From Cranoglanis bouderius (taxonomy: Eukaryota; Chordata; Actinopteri; Siluriformes; Cranoglanididae), in contig CM042535.1 of assembly GCA_023630585.1 (NCBI GenBank), positions 30,196,899 through 30,260,898 on the forward strand: 64,000 nucleotides of DNA, read 5' to 3'. Shown here in pieces: positions 42,095 through 55,387 of the stretch. The position numbers and the translations under genes were made by a program. Positions within the stretch are counted from its first letter, which is position 1, and each line of letters opens with the position of its first letter. The notes below the pieces were generated by a model. The model was not told where the DNA came from. It did not search any database and was given only the letters and a program-made list of their open reading frames with translations.

Positions 42095-42815
42095 TGTGAC
42101 TTTCCTAGAGGCAAAGACAGTGTAAGATCTCCTCGCTGTTGTAGTGAGCTTATTTCCTGCATGTAGCTGCATGTATGTGTACACACATCTCAATAACACA
42201 CCGTGTACCAGTAAGGCATCTGTCAAAGTCTAACTGCCTCCCGATTCTGCATCAGTGTATTGACCACCTCACAGTGTTATCCACAGAGTGTGTCATGAAA
42301 ACAAGCCTCGGCCCCGGACAGCAAATGTATACTCACAGCACGCTTGTGTGGTCAAAGGCCAACGGGGTCTTGTGGCTAAATTAAAATTCACTCCCACCAA
42401 AGGTCAACAAGGCCAGAGACTAATGACTTTAACCTGAATGCACACCTCACATCAGTCAAACACTACAAGTCTACATGCATGACAGGTGAACGATCGCCTC
42501 CTGTTCCCCTTCATATGCTTAGCTAAATGTAATTGTTATAATTTCTGAGAGTACTTTATTGCTTTAGCCTTCTTTTTTAATTAAACGTGAATTTAAAAAT
42601 TGTGCTCAAATGTTTTCTTACCCCGTATTTGATCCAGATACGTAATTTTTTTAAATGCTGGACAAAAAAAAAAAAAAAAAAAAGATCTTCATAAAACTGA
42701 GATGAAAAGTGTATTAAATTTTACTTATTACTTATTATGTTTATATTTGCACCTTTAATATGTATCTTTCACCTATAAATGCTGGTATAGTGTACCTTTA
42801 AAAAGATTTTTACAG

Positions 42816-42854
<39 letters not shown>

Positions 42855-44300
42855 TTTATATATAAATATAAATAAAAAAAAATTTCTTCAGGAAATGCAG
42901 TCCTGAAATAAAGTCTAAATAAAGTGTATCTATAAAGTGTAAATACTTTGTTCAGTAGATCATGGCATCGTTTTACATACAAACTTATTTTCTACTTATC
43001 TTTCTTATTTTTTTTTTGTGTTCCTAAATAATGTATAACACCAAATATCACTTTATTAAACAGTAGATTTTTGCTGAATTTGTGCAGAAATCAAATTATT
43101 ATTATTTTCTTTTTTCAAGCAATGATCTTTTTCTTCTCTTACACATTACAGTGCCTCTCCTCCTTTTCTGTTAAAAATGTTTTCAGATTAGAGATAATTA
43201 ATGATCATTTATAAATTGATCGGGTATAATTATAAAACATTATATGAGTCAATTTGGATTTAAAAATAAAAACAGTGTTTCTTACAACACTGCATAAATT
43301 TAACAAAATTGCTCTTGACCATTGTAATTACAATCATTTATAAGAGAGGTCAGGATCAGTGCTTTGTGAAGTGAAGCGATGAAAAATGGTTTGGAGAGAA
43401 AATGTGTATTAAACCCAAGCAAAGACTTTAGGGCCTTGGACTTAGCATGGGTCAGATAAAGACATTTCTAAATCTCAGACCATTTTAGACATGGAAGAGA
43501 GCCAAGACTGAGTAAAAGTATATGATTTTCAACTAAGTAACATCTGCTAAAATTGCACATGCTACAAACTGCGCAATGCGACAAACAACTACATGAAATA
43601 CCTTAATGGTGTCGAGTCTGAAAGGATGCATTGGTGTTGTAAATAATGTTGAAAAACACGTTATGATTAAAAAGTTAGAAGAAATGCACAATTATGATAT
43701 CTTCTATGAAATTTCACCTGAAACCATTATACTAATAGTAATACCTCCATTTTGCATAGTCAAACTGAAACGTTCGGTTCTAGCGGCTTTCCGTGCTCAG
43801 TTCTATTGTTTTCTCTGCCTCCGCCCCCTCACTCTCGGGCTGCTGGTGTGGTGTGTGTCAGCAGAGTCGGGATGCTGTGAGTGGCAGTAAGGAGAAGGAC
43901 TTTGGCAGGGCCTTAGTGAAGACAAACAGCAGAGAGGGAGAAAAACAGACAGGCGAAGAAAGGCTAAGCGCTGTGCTGTGCTGTGCTGTGGTGCAGCAGT
44001 GTGTAATGATGGTGTGAGAAATGTACATGTTGCTCAGTCAGCTATTACACGGACAGAAACCATCAATCACTAAGGGTCATTCTGTTTTGTTGTCTTCTTT
44101 CCCTCTCTCTTACTCAAATCCCTCGGGTTGGGCCAGGAGGCAGAATTCACACAGCACCTTGCTTGCAGTCGGGCTGCTGCATGGTGTCCAGTGCCAAGGC
44201 ATAGCGTAAGAAAGTCACACGGTGTAAGAAAATCGCTCGGATATAAGCTATTATGTTGTGTTATTATTATATTATTAGTGAGGAACACATTTTATTTATT
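42095..44300. other. Intergenic, no gene recognised
   Basis: Mostly AT-rich DNA. A 94-codon frame at 43606-43890 and a more GC-rich patch at 43800-44200 show no recognisable motif or convincing splice structure. A short MITE-like phrase (TAGGGATGCACTGCAATGG) follows at 44312. Confidence 0.35.
42815..42844. repeat. (TA)n microsatellite, short
   Basis: About 14 TA dinucleotides, followed by AT-rich low-complexity sequence. Confidence 0.8.
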
Positions 44301-44534
44301 ATGTGTGCATTAGGGATGCACTGCAATGGCACTATCTGTATCTGTATCCGTTTACTGCTGCAAATATCCTTATATGTATTTGGATTGAAACCGAAAGTGG
44401 GCGTGGCCTAAAGCACAGGTAGAAAAGCCAGTGCTGTCAGCATGCTGTGTGAATTCTGGCTCTGACCGTTCCTCAACCTCAGCTCCATTTCATAATCAGT
44501 CTCAACTCAAGATGTTTTTTTTTACTCCCACTTA

Positions 44535-44822
44535 ATTGGTTCTCCATCCATCCATTTTCCATACCACTTATCCTACACAGAGTCACATGGAGCCTGGAGC
44601 CTATCCAAGGGAAAAAGACGGGGGACACCCTGGACAGGGTGCAAAGTAAACCCATTGCATGGCACAATCGCACACACACTGCAGACAATTTATCCAGAGT
44701 ATCCAAAGGAAACCGTGGAAGCCCATGCAAACTCCACGCACATAGGGCAGATGCAGGAATCAAACCCCCAACTCCGGAGGAGCGAGGCAAACGTGCTAAT
44801 CACTAAGCCACCGTCCCCCCTG
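44535..44822 (-). repeat. SINE-like dispersed repeat, inverted copy
   Basis: Read on the minus strand this matches 33557-33800. On the + strand it begins CCATCCATCCATTTTCCATA, contains GGAGCCTGGAGCCTATCCAA and ends near GCTAATCACTAAGCCACCGT. It includes the tRNA-like 5' part that is shorter in the other copy. Confidence 0.65.
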
Positions 44823-45231
44823 AATTGGTTCTATTTCCCAAAATATAAACATACTTAGTAGCCTAATTTAACTTCACACAACCCTGACCAGGCAGAATGA
44901 ATAAAAGCAAATCTGATACTCTCAAAAGCGTGAAATTCACTGTTAATTAGCAAGGTTTAAGACATCTTTAAGCAGACTGTTTTTACAGTTGCATTTGTTA
45001 AAGTGGCGTCTTACCCAGCATGATCTTTGCAGGAAGCCAAGGCAAGATTAAAAAGTCAACATAAAAATATGTTCATGTCTTCTTGGCAAAATAGGCTGTA
45101 TCTAGAGTTTCTTAAAGTTGAGACATCAAAGAATGTTTAATGACAGAAAAAAAAAAATTGCCCATTTTTTTGGCTGTTTGCTGGAATTTAACAGTGACAA
45201 AGTTTTCCCAGACTGCCTTACATACACTGTA

Positions 45232-45392
<161 letters not shown>

Positions 45393-45927
45393 AAATGCTT
45401 AATTGCGTTCATGTTATGCTGTGTGAAATGTAATTAATTGCTGATATTCACATAGCTTGTAAAGCATTTTTCAAAACTGTCGTATGAGTATGAATAACAG
45501 TAGAAATACACTGTATCTTCCAGCACCTTTTTATGACCTACTTGTTACTTGTTACTTATGCTGAGTCGCAACTTGTAATTCCCCACCTACAACTGGTAAA
45601 AACCACAAAAACCCCCTCTGAGCTTGAAATTTCAATTTGTCAACTTGGGGTAGTCTTCTCAACTACCAGTTCCTTCCCTGTTTACAGAGTGACATCAAAT
45701 CAACACTGCTGTGCACACTGTGAACAGTGTAAAGTCCCCCTTTTCTACTTTTAGATTAGTTTATAGGAGTATTGGCTTTAGATCAGTTAATGCATACACA
45801 GAAATAGAAGGAGATCATCAACATTAGAGTTATCATTAATGTTAGTTGCTAACGCTACTCGCTATTGTCCGGTGTTGTTGCTGTGCAATTTCAGTCCAAA
45901 ATGGTGCAGTTTCACTCTATTAGAACA

Positions 45928-45928
<1 letters not shown>

Positions 45929-46012
<84 letters not shown>
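45929..46012. repeat. (TA)n microsatellite, about 84 bp
   Basis: Uninterrupted TA run. Confidence 0.95.
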
Positions 46013-46013
<1 letters not shown>

Positions 46014-46116
46014 CTAACCTTGGCTTGAGGCACATCACAGGGAGTGAAGCACAGTGAAAAGTACTCTGCCACAGCCTGTGAGAGCAACAGCCGGTGATGA
46101 TAAAGCAAGAAGCAGA

Positions 46117-46119
<3 letters not shown>

Positions 46120-46176
<57 letters not shown>

Positions 46177-46204
46177 GTGTCTTTGTCTGTCTCTGTCTCT
46201 CTCA
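46120..46204. repeat. (TC)n microsatellite, partly interrupted
   Basis: About 26 clean CT units to 46172, then CTGT-interrupted units. Confidence 0.92.
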
Positions 46205-46257
46205 GACCACTTGGTATACTTCTACTATCCAGTATGCTATGTGTAATACCTGCTTGT

Positions 46258-46332
46258 ACTACAGCTGTGTTGAATTCTTGAATCTGATTGGTCAGAAAGT
46301 GTTGATTTATATTTCATAATAGCAGCTCTAAC

Positions 46333-46408
<76 letters not shown>

Positions 46409-46650
46409 GGAGACATTTATATAATATTTGCGGAAGGAATCTCAGGTGTCAGTGTTTTTAATAGTCAGTAAGTTTTCCACCATGGCAAAGTCAGGACAGA
46501 AAAGTTTGCATATTAACTACGAGAAAAAAAGAGAGCCTGATAAGAGAGCAACTGTTTAGATCTGCTTTCAACACAAGTGCTAACTAAAATTGTAACTCTT
46601 GGTAAATTGCTGTGGTATTACTGATTACTTTTCTATAACAGCACTCTCTC
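46258..46650. repeat. Dispersed repeat family 1, copy 3
   Basis: Begins ACTACAGCTGTGTTGAATTC, then TTGAATCTGATTGGTCAG, and ends TTTTCTATAACAGCAC. A long GT microsatellite (about 46339-46407) has grown inside it where the other copies have ordinary sequence. Confidence 0.55.
46339..46407. repeat. (GT)n microsatellite
   Basis: About 34 GT units inside a copy of dispersed repeat family 1. Confidence 0.92.
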
Positions 46651-46699
46651 AAGTCTTTTATTCCTTACATATCATTTTGGAGCTACAGTCAACACTCCA

Positions 46700-48880
46700 G
46701 GTCTCAATACTAATTAATATATAAAGCAGTAAAAACAATATCTTCTTGCAGTTTTCTTGCATTGCTGATTGGACAATATTCAAAACTGGTCCAGTCTCAT
46801 AAACCATGATCTCTTGCTATACATAGTTAAGTAAATATGAAGTGACTATCAGATTCATATAAACAGGCTTAGGAAAGTGTTACAAAAAAGTTCAAGCAGT
46901 ACCCAAAAATACTCTACAAAGGACAAATTGGCAATGACACAACACACAAAATAGCTCGCAAATCAGACAGAGTACTTCATTTTTACTCCTGTCAAGTGTT
47001 AACTGCACTTTAGTGTATTAAATATTTTGCTAATAAGAATAAGTGATACAAGCAAATCCCGAAATTCAGTATTTGCACATCAATATCAGCTCTACGTTTC
47101 AGCTGTAAATTTTAATAATGTGGGCCTTTAAACTAGACATTAAATGTTAAACCACATATTATAATCTTAACATAGTAAACTTCTTTTAATATCATATTGG
47201 TTATTTCTTAAACAACATAATGTACAACACTGACAAATAGTATTTAATCTAGAGATTGCCTTGCTTGTTGATTTTAAATATATTATTATCATACATTCTT
47301 GTGTAATTATAATCAGTCATCTAATGTTTTATTAAAATACAAAGTGCTTATTTGTAAAAAAAATAAATAAATAAATAAAAAAAATAATAATAATCGACAC
47401 ATTTTAATGAATATTACAGAATAGTTTTATATTTAATTCTAGAACAGAATTAAATACAGAGAGAGAAACTAAGATGTTATGAACTCGTCAATTGAAATGT
47501 TCGGCTAAAGGTCAGCTGGTTTGATTAAGACATAAATGTTCTCTCTGCTGTCGTTGAGGGTGACTTAATTGGGCGAGATTTGTAGCTTCTTCTTTATGCA
47601 ACATACGTATATCTACAATTGTTTCATTCTATCAATAATTTTAATAATAATTATTTTATTTCTCACTAATAATAAATCCAAAAATCTAGAGAGTCCTGTT
47701 ACAATATCATAGCAATGACCCACTATTTGACTAGCATAGATCATCAAGCACAGGAAAAGGTCAGGGTTTCAGAATGAGCCTTTCATTTACACCGACTATA
47801 AATTCCTATTTAACTGATGGCAAATTGCCTGGGTGAAACATTTTAGCCCTGCCAAATAATTTCTCTCAACTGTGTGCAGTAAAGTGGAGCAGAAATTAAT
47901 ACCGGATGGTAGAGATTCTACCATGGAAGTGGAATGAGTCCCAGTTGTCAATTAAGTGCAAATGCTAATACAAACTGAGAGCTCAACAGCTTAAAAATGT
48001 CAATGAACATGCAATAAAGTGTTTGCATAGGAATATGTTTTTACATATGGCATATACAGTTAGTCAATTATGAAAACTAGTACACAGTACTTCTTAATCA
48101 GGAATACCTTACTTAAAAGGTTACAGATCATTTTGTGAGAAGTTCTTGAAATTAAAATACTGACTCAAAGTCATCAGAGTTGGACATCTTTTATTCGCCA
48201 AGTACAAAATTCAAGGAAAAGGACAGGGAATTCATTTTGGTAACAATAAGGCATACAAACACTTTCAGCAGATACAATGGCAATTTATATATTACGGTAA
48301 CCATGAGCGCCAACTTCGTTTAAACATTAGGGGGCAAAAATGATATAGTAATTAAAATGTTTTGTCCTTATTCAATAGCCTACAAATAACAGTGCATGTT
48401 ATTTGTGTTTAGAGATCAGATGCTGCTATCAGAGTTGGATGCAGTAGTGTATTAGACGGCAGGATCACTATAAAAACATGCTATTTAAAACTCTCAGTTC
48501 AGTATCACCATTGATTTCAGATTGTCTGAATAATAATAAGAAAGCATCATATAACTGGAGCAGAGTAGGTCTTGAATTATTTTTAAACGAGCAACCTGGC
48601 CAAAAGGTTAATTTTGAGAATTTTACAGTGAATGAGATGAAGGTCTGTTGCAGCTTTCTTTGCTTGGGATTGGAGGGACTTTGGGGTGGTGGTAGGCAAT
48701 GCCCCAGTTCCCCCTCCCATAGACAGCACCTATGCTGGTCACCCATATATGTTCTTGAGGCAGTGTTAAATTGTCATCTCATAATAGCCACCTTACCACC
48801 TTAAATTTTACTGAAATGGAACAGTACTCTATGTGTTATGGTCCCAACTACTTAAAAACAAAACGAAAAAACAAAAAACA
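46700..48880. other. Intergenic, nothing recognised
   Basis: AT-rich DNA with simple A-rich patches (near 47358-47395). The 108-codon frame at 48478-48804 has no recognisable motif and overlaps a comparable frame on the other strand. Confidence 0.4.
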
Positions 48881-48884
48881 AAAA

Positions 48885-49700
48885 AAAAAACAGTTCATAC
48901 ACTTTTTTTTCCACCCAAAAGCTGGGTTGAACCTTTTGGGTCATTTACTTGGGTTATTTTCTCAGTCTTGGGTAGTTTTGTGTAACCCAACTGCTGAGTT
49001 AGTGGTTGGGTCATTTTCACTGACAGTTGAATCAATGCACTCCTCCCCCACCCCGACGCCTCAGCCCAGCCCTTGAGTCAAGCCAACTCAACGCAGACTG
49101 TTTGAATTCACCTCAGGTGGAGGTAGTGGTTTTCACATGGACAGACTGTTAGATTTATTTGGAGAAACACGGTTTGTATCAATATATTCATCCATAAAAC
49201 CGTTACTGTACACTATAAAAAGCAAAAATGTGTGATAACAGTCCAGTTTACATGACATTAAATGCACCGCTATCTTTGTTAGCTTTCGCTCACTTATTTG
49301 TACAGTAATGCCCACTGGATCCCTTTGATCAAAATCTGATGTTTCCGTCTTAAATATATGAGTCATTTACTTCAAAGTCTATATATAAACACCACTTTAG
49401 GAGCTCTACAAATACATTTCTAAACACCTTCTTGTGTATAAATAAAGGAGATACCATGTTGACATATTTGTTTATAATGTGGTATATTTGAAAATGTCAA
49501 AAAGTAAAAAATAACCATGAAAATATTAACCCATTTATGAAATAAAATTAACCCAGCATCCTTTTGCTGGGTTAAAATTAACAACCCAACTTGATGGGTT
49601 AGTTTAGCCCAAAATATGTTCTGTCCTACATTTGCCAACAGTTGGGCTAAAAATAATCCAATTTGTGTTGTTTTTAACCCAGTATTTCTTAGAGTGTGCT
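48885..49700. mobile_element. MITE with AACCCAGC/GCTGGGTT-type ends
   Basis: The left part has CCCAAAAGCTGGGTTGAACC, ACTTGGGTTATTTTCTCAGT and GTTGGGTCATTTTCACTGAC. The right part has inverted text (AACCCAGCATCCTTTTGCTG, AACAACCCAACTTGATGGGT, TTTTTAACCCAGTATTTCTT). Such repeated GGGTT/AACCC ends are typical of a common teleost non-autonomous element. No coding sequence is seen inside. Confidence 0.6.
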
Positions 49701-49859
49701 TATTAATCAGTGATGCCTTATTTAAAAGCTCTGAGAAGTTGAAATTAGAAGTTGAAATGAAAATATTGAATCAGGGTCATCAGAGTCAGTATCTTCTTTG
49801 TAGTATAGGAGGCAGTAGCCGTGGGTGCTAAGTCTGACTTTATCTACTTATCTATGGAA

Positions 49860-51370
49860 ATTGCTCAAATAAGCAGTTTTATTCCTTTTTTTCCCCATTA
49901 ATGCTTAGCATCTATGCAAACACTCCACCTCTACCCTTCCTCTATCTATCTATCAAGATTTCAGTTTCTTTGCTATTTTTCCAAACCCACTCAGCTACTG
50001 TTTCTCAGTCCAGCACCCTTTGTTGTCCATCTCCTTTTATTCCCAATTTCCATCTCATACCAATCAAGTACAAGTACAATACACCACCCCATGAGGTCCT
50101 GACCATTTCATAATTCAAGATGGCGGGTCTTTTGTTACTGTACTTCTTTGAAAAGTACAGTTCAACTGACAAATTATGTTATTTTTACTTGAGAGACCTA
50201 GACACAGTTGCCTGAAAAACAATTTTTTTTTCTAATATAGTTGGGTATCATAGCCTCAAAAATAATCATTGTCTTTCATGAACCTCATGTGTGAAAGATG
50301 TACAGTTAGAAAAAAAAAATCTGTGGTTCATATAAGGACTACACAAAGTGACAGCGCCGCTGATGTGGCACAATAGAATTTAGGGGGGATTTTGAGAGAT
50401 TTATCTATCAGTCCAGTAAACAATAGCTCTTTTGCAACAGACTGTCGGAACATCTGCACAGCTCCAACGACCCTTTTCTCCTCGCTGACTCAGTATATTA
50501 ATCGGGTCTCTCTTGATGGCTGGAACTTGCTCTGCACACACACCAACACACCAGCCAACACACCAATGCACCAACACACCAACACCAGCCACTCTGAGCT
50601 ACTTACTGAGCAACTTATACACTATTCATTTTAGGATATTAGCTTTAAAAATGTACATTAGCTTCAGTATTAAGTGAATCATAAAGAATAACATTTAAAG
50701 CTTCAATTGGGTTTTGGTTTTCTGCTAATAAAATAGTTATGGTAGACATTATTGTAGAAGCACCAAAGACAACCTCAAAAATAATCCAGCAAAAATAGAC
50801 CTTTGTTCAGTTCTACACTCCTCAGCAAAAAAAAAAAAAAAAAATGGGCCAAGCCCAAAATGGCAAAATATTAAGCTTTTAATGGTCTTACCAACAAATC
50901 ATTGGTCAGAAAATTAGCAAGAATTAAATAAATGCACTCCTGAGACCTCCTGTGCCACCATTTGCTTGTTTAATTTTGCTGCACTGAATTGCTTGGGGAA
51001 AAGCTAGAAACAGGGAAATTCACTTATATAGACTTCTTGTACGCAAAGGGAAATTATGACATTGATTAAAATGTTTGATGTCGGATTCAAACTAACACAT
51101 GTCTGGGTGTACAAAATTAAAATAAAGTAAAATAAACAAACAAACAAACAAATAAATACAAATACAAAGTTACTTTATCCATTTTTTAATTCTTGATCAT
51201 TTCCTGACCAATTATTTTTTGTTAAGACTATTAAAAGTATTAATTAATAAATATTTAGCTATTTGGCTTTTTTTTTTTTTTTTTTTTTTTTAAATGTATT
51301 TATATCTAATCTAAAAATGATATCTGGTATCATTTTTGCCACTTAGCTCCATTATGAAGTCCAAGTACAT
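49860..51370. other. Intergenic, nothing recognised
   Basis: AT-rich sequence with A and T homopolymers (near 50826-50844 and 51269-51291). The CCAACACACCA-type simple repeat near 50540-50590 produces a spurious ORF. Confidence 0.4.
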
Positions 51371-51940
51371 GAAGTATGGTGCAAAAGTTTTAGGCACCCT
51401 AATTATTTTGGTACAAACTTTGTTATAGATTTTTTATTTTATGACTTCTACATTATCAAATCCAAAATTATAAAGTCCAAACATTATCATGTACAAAAAA
51501 CATTTTAGATTCCCAAACATTAGTTTTCTAGCACAAAATGAAATGTTACAGCAAAATGTTTGTATGTCATTAAAGAAAGCAGCATATTATGTAAGAGACA
51601 CTTTTCAGACAAAAAACACAATGAAGGCTGCTGGGTTTTGCTGCAAAAATAAGAAGCGAGTGCGAAAGTCAAAGTCTCCAGAAGAACTGTGTCTGGTTCT
51701 GCAAGATGCTAAATAAAACTTACCAGCTCATTTCCTTATAAAACTGCACAAATTGTACCAAAGACAATTTTTTTAAGCAAAGAGTCATCACACTAAATAC
51801 TGACTTTGTTTCATTTACTGTTTACTACTATTTATAGTATTTTTTTAATGCAGAAACATTTAATTTCATTAGTTTTGAAGGCATCATTGCTCTACTCCAT
51901 TTCCTAGCATGTGCCTAAAACCTTTGCACAGTACTGTAAT
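51371..51940. mobile_element. Tc1-derived non-autonomous element (GTTTTAGGCAC ends)
   Basis: The left end GGTGCAAAAGTTTTAGGCAC and right end GTGCCTAAAACCTTTGCACA (ending AGTACTGTA) are inverted repeats about 570 bp apart. The interior has only a short frame (about 51489-51716) and no full transposase. The ends match the 5' fragment at 14741. Confidence 0.7.
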
Positions 51941-52884
51941 TCACACTGAAACTAATAGGTTTCAGTCAGGATTAGAATAAATTGATGATTGTGTTCATTT
52001 TCAGTGGTGTATTTAAACATAAAACAAGATTATTAAGCAAAATGAAATGTATAGAGTATAGGCAGGGTGTAGCTAAAGACTTCCTTATCACCTACTAATT
52101 ATCCAAAAACCCTTTCATGTCTTTAGTGTTTAGCCTGATTTATAACGAATAAACTATACACTATAATGAAACTAAACTATACAAAATGCTAAACACTAAA
52201 GACCAAATCTATACTTTCTGGCTTTATCAGAATGATTAAAAATGTATTAACAATAAATTAAATGTAATAACAAATTATACTGTATACCATAGAGGACTAA
52301 CTTTAAGGAAGTTTATGTTAGCGTCTAAGATTTCATACAAGTAATGCAACCAATTTATTCTCCTGGATTGATTTAATTCTGTTTTCAAATATTCCTTTTC
52401 ATTTTTGTTTGCATTTCTGTTTACACTGTATTTAAATATAGGACAAAAATGATACACAGAAGAGGGACCCCTTTAACTATAAAATAAATACCACAGACCT
52501 TTCACTACAGATTTAGTTTATATTATTATTTTATTTATTTTATTATATCACATGATTTTATAAACATTATCTAACTATTCAAACGTTAGGCTCATAATTT
52601 ATATGTGTACAATAATATTTTGGCTGTTTATTAGAGCCATAGAGCTTTTTATTCCTGAATTTCCCAGCAACAGAAGACATTAGGTCCAAGTTGACATTTT
52701 TTTTTTTACTTGTTTTTGATTTATTGAGGTTTGGATTAACCCCTTTCAATTCAAGTAACCAGTCAAACAAGCTGATAACTATAAGAATGTATCATAATCA
52801 GTCATAATTTAACCGTTTTGGTAATGATGTAACAAAATAATTTACAAAAACTGAATAGAAGAGCAGAACCACTGACACAGATTT

Positions 52885-53245
52885 GTAAGGTGTAAACACA
52901 CATATCTGCTACTTGTCCAAGGAATTTTATGACTATCTTTGCTTGTGAAAAGGAATATCTTGAATTTTTTTTGTCCCCTATAATGAATCAGAACCTCTAT
53001 ATGAAATACCGAAGGTTACATTCTCTATTTTCTTGACCAGAATATACTGTTAAGTTTAGGTATATTGACCAGCAGGTCACAGCTCGAGTGGAATCTGGTA
53101 GCCATATACATACACATGTCCATGAAACCCTGTAACTGTCTAAAAAAATGTCCTGACTAGCGTGACCAGTAACTAGTGCTGGAGTTGCTGAGCCTAAATA
53201 GAATCAATCACTCTGTTGTTACATGACTATTAATAAATGACAGAG
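52885..53245. repeat. Dispersed repeat family 2, copy 1
   Basis: Shares ordered phrases with 57060-57610: GGAATTTTATGACTATCTTT, CACAGCTCGAGTGGAATCTG, CCTGACTAGCGTGA, and CTCTGTTGTTACATGACTAT followed by TAA. Confidence 0.6.
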
Positions 53246-53697
53246 TTTTGTGTTTCTAATGACCAGCAGTCTGAGAAGAATCTGATGTTTTCGACAGATG
53301 GCATTTACCGTTTGTGCCATGCTGGGCTCAGCGGGACCTGAAGCTTAAGAGGTTAGAGCTGTCAAAAAGACTCTGCGCATAGAGTGATTAACAAACTGCA
53401 CACTGCCAGGCCGCTCCTTTTCATCAACCTTTTTTCTTTTTCTTCAGCATTTTGCTTGGACAGCTGTAAAATTAATTTGAATGATCCTTCTTATCATTCA
53501 GTGGGTTGGTGGATAGAGTTTTGGAGTGTGTGTGTGTGTGTGTGCTGACAGAGAAAAATTGAAATTTTTTAATGAATGAATGAATTAACAACAAACAAAC
53601 GTTAAATAAACAAAATAAGTGAATCTATTAAAAAATAATACAATTAAATAAATACAGTTTATATTTTAATATAAACATGTCTGTAGGTATACTGTAT

Positions 53698-53965
53698 GTG
53701 TCACGGAACAGAGGTGGAGATGAAGATTTTAATAATAATGAAAATAAACACAAAAGAAGCTATGGACACGTGGCAAAAACAAACATGAAACAATTAACTA
53801 GCGACAGGAAAGCATAACAAGACAACAGAAGACAATCAAAGCAAGACAAAGAGTGCAGTGCAAACTGTGACTATATACACGTGCTCGTTAACATAAATGT
53901 GAATCAGGTGTAGGTGGTCATGTGACAGTGATGCAGTGGGGTGCAGTGGCTGCTGGGAACTGTCT
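53698..53965 (-). mobile_element. Partial LTR-like fragment
   Basis: TGTCACGGAACAGAGGTGGA followed by GATGAAGATTTTAATAATAA and AAGAAGCTATGGACACGTGG resembles, on the minus strand, the 3' end of a fish Ty3-type LTR (ends in ...TGACA). The other end is not found. The fragment ends before a CTGT repeat. Confidence 0.35.
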
Positions 53966-54066
53966 GTCTGTCTGTCTGTCTGTCTGTTGGTCTGTACAAA
54001 CAAAAATAAACCAATGCAAAAATACAAATAGATAGATAGATAGATAGATAGATAGACAAACAAACA
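53961..54066. repeat. (CTGT)n and (GATA)n short tandem repeats
   Basis: About seven CTGT units near 53961-53988, then about seven GATA units near 54030-54056 and CAAA units. Confidence 0.85.
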
Positions 54067-54069
54067 AAC

Positions 54070-54875
54070 AAAAAATAAATAAATAATGTCATATTTAGAA
54101 ACAATAATTAACATAGTATTTAAATCAGTATGTCATACATGGTATGACAAATCATTTTGGCAACATCAGGATATCATCAGGATATTATGTATGCACTACT
54201 ACTGTTTGTGCATTTTTTTTTTCATTTAAAATTATTTATGATGTCATATTTCATTCACTGATTTCATTTACAGTCTCTTGACTATGACATTAACACAATT
54301 TTTACAGAACTCTATAATTCTTGCTTCATTGTACTTACTAGTTTCAGCAAATAAACTTTTCTCTTATAATAGTGAAAAATGACTTATGTTTAACAAATTT
54401 CACAAATATTCTATTAGTTCCCATTCAAATGAAGCAATATCAGTAATTTGTAGTGGACTCAGACGTGTGGATCCAACTACATTTTACTGACATTATTCCC
54501 AAAGTAGCCACAGGATGGAGCCGTGGTTTAGGCCAATATTTCATAATATTTAGACTATTCTTGCAGTTATTAAACCAGATCTGTGTAAACAGGAGTTCTG
54601 TATGATGCATATATCATTTCATCTCCCCTTTGCTTCTTAACCTTTTCTGCTTTTTCCTTTAATCTATTGCAGATTTGTTGGCTGGGTGAGAAGGTCACAG
54701 CTCATAGGAAAAGACAACATGACCTTTAGTCCCTGGGTCAAGCTTGAGGACATGCTCCAACAATGATGCACTTGCTCACCAATCAATATCTCCATGGCAA
54801 ACTGAGGACCTTATAAACATATCATTTGCATTCATGATTTTTTAGGCAATAATGCTGAGCAGGTTTCATGGTGGG
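54070..54875. other. Intergenic, nothing recognised
   Basis: AT-rich DNA with no open frame of note. Confidence 0.4.
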
Positions 54876-54880
54876 ACTGG

Positions 54881-55050
54881 ATAATATAATATAATATAAT
54901 ATAATATAATATAATATAATATAATATAATATAATATAATATAATATAATATAATATAATATAGAATAATATAATATAATATAATATAATATAATATAAT
55001 ATAATATAATATAAAATAATATAATATAATATAATATAATATAATATAGA
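54881..55050. repeat. (ATAAT)n pentanucleotide array
   Basis: About 34 units of ATAAT/TATAA with two single-base variants (near 54963 and 55013). A minus-strand Ile/Leu/Tyr reading frame here is an artefact. Confidence 0.93.
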
Positions 55051-55062
55051 TACTGTAGATAA

Positions 55063-55128
<66 letters not shown>
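55063..55128. repeat. (GATA)n microsatellite
   Basis: About 16 GATA units directly after the ATAAT array. Confidence 0.93.
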
Positions 55129-55129
<1 letters not shown>

Positions 55130-55387
55130 TGTACTAGATAGCCTTAAAGAATGCCTTTGACAAAAGAAAAACAGGAAGCCGTCGCAACATTGTGATGGAC
55201 ATGCTATTACATGAATAACACCAGATGTGTTCACATGAGTTCATCATCATCCCATCATGAGAGGGACAACTCCATGTATTTACAAAGAAATGGCAATCAT
55301 GTAGAGGATGTTTTGTAAATAAAGTTACATTTTGCTAAAAAGTGTTAATTTCCCCTATGTATGGAGATTTTTGGGACACACTATATT

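Noticed and set aside
43606..44017. Overlapping ORFs in a GC-richer patch as coding exons
   Set aside because: No homology recognised and no consistent splice-site pair; may be regulatory or random.
48478..48804. 108-codon ORF as a gene
   Set aside because: No motif, and an ORF of similar size lies on the other strand of the same stretch.
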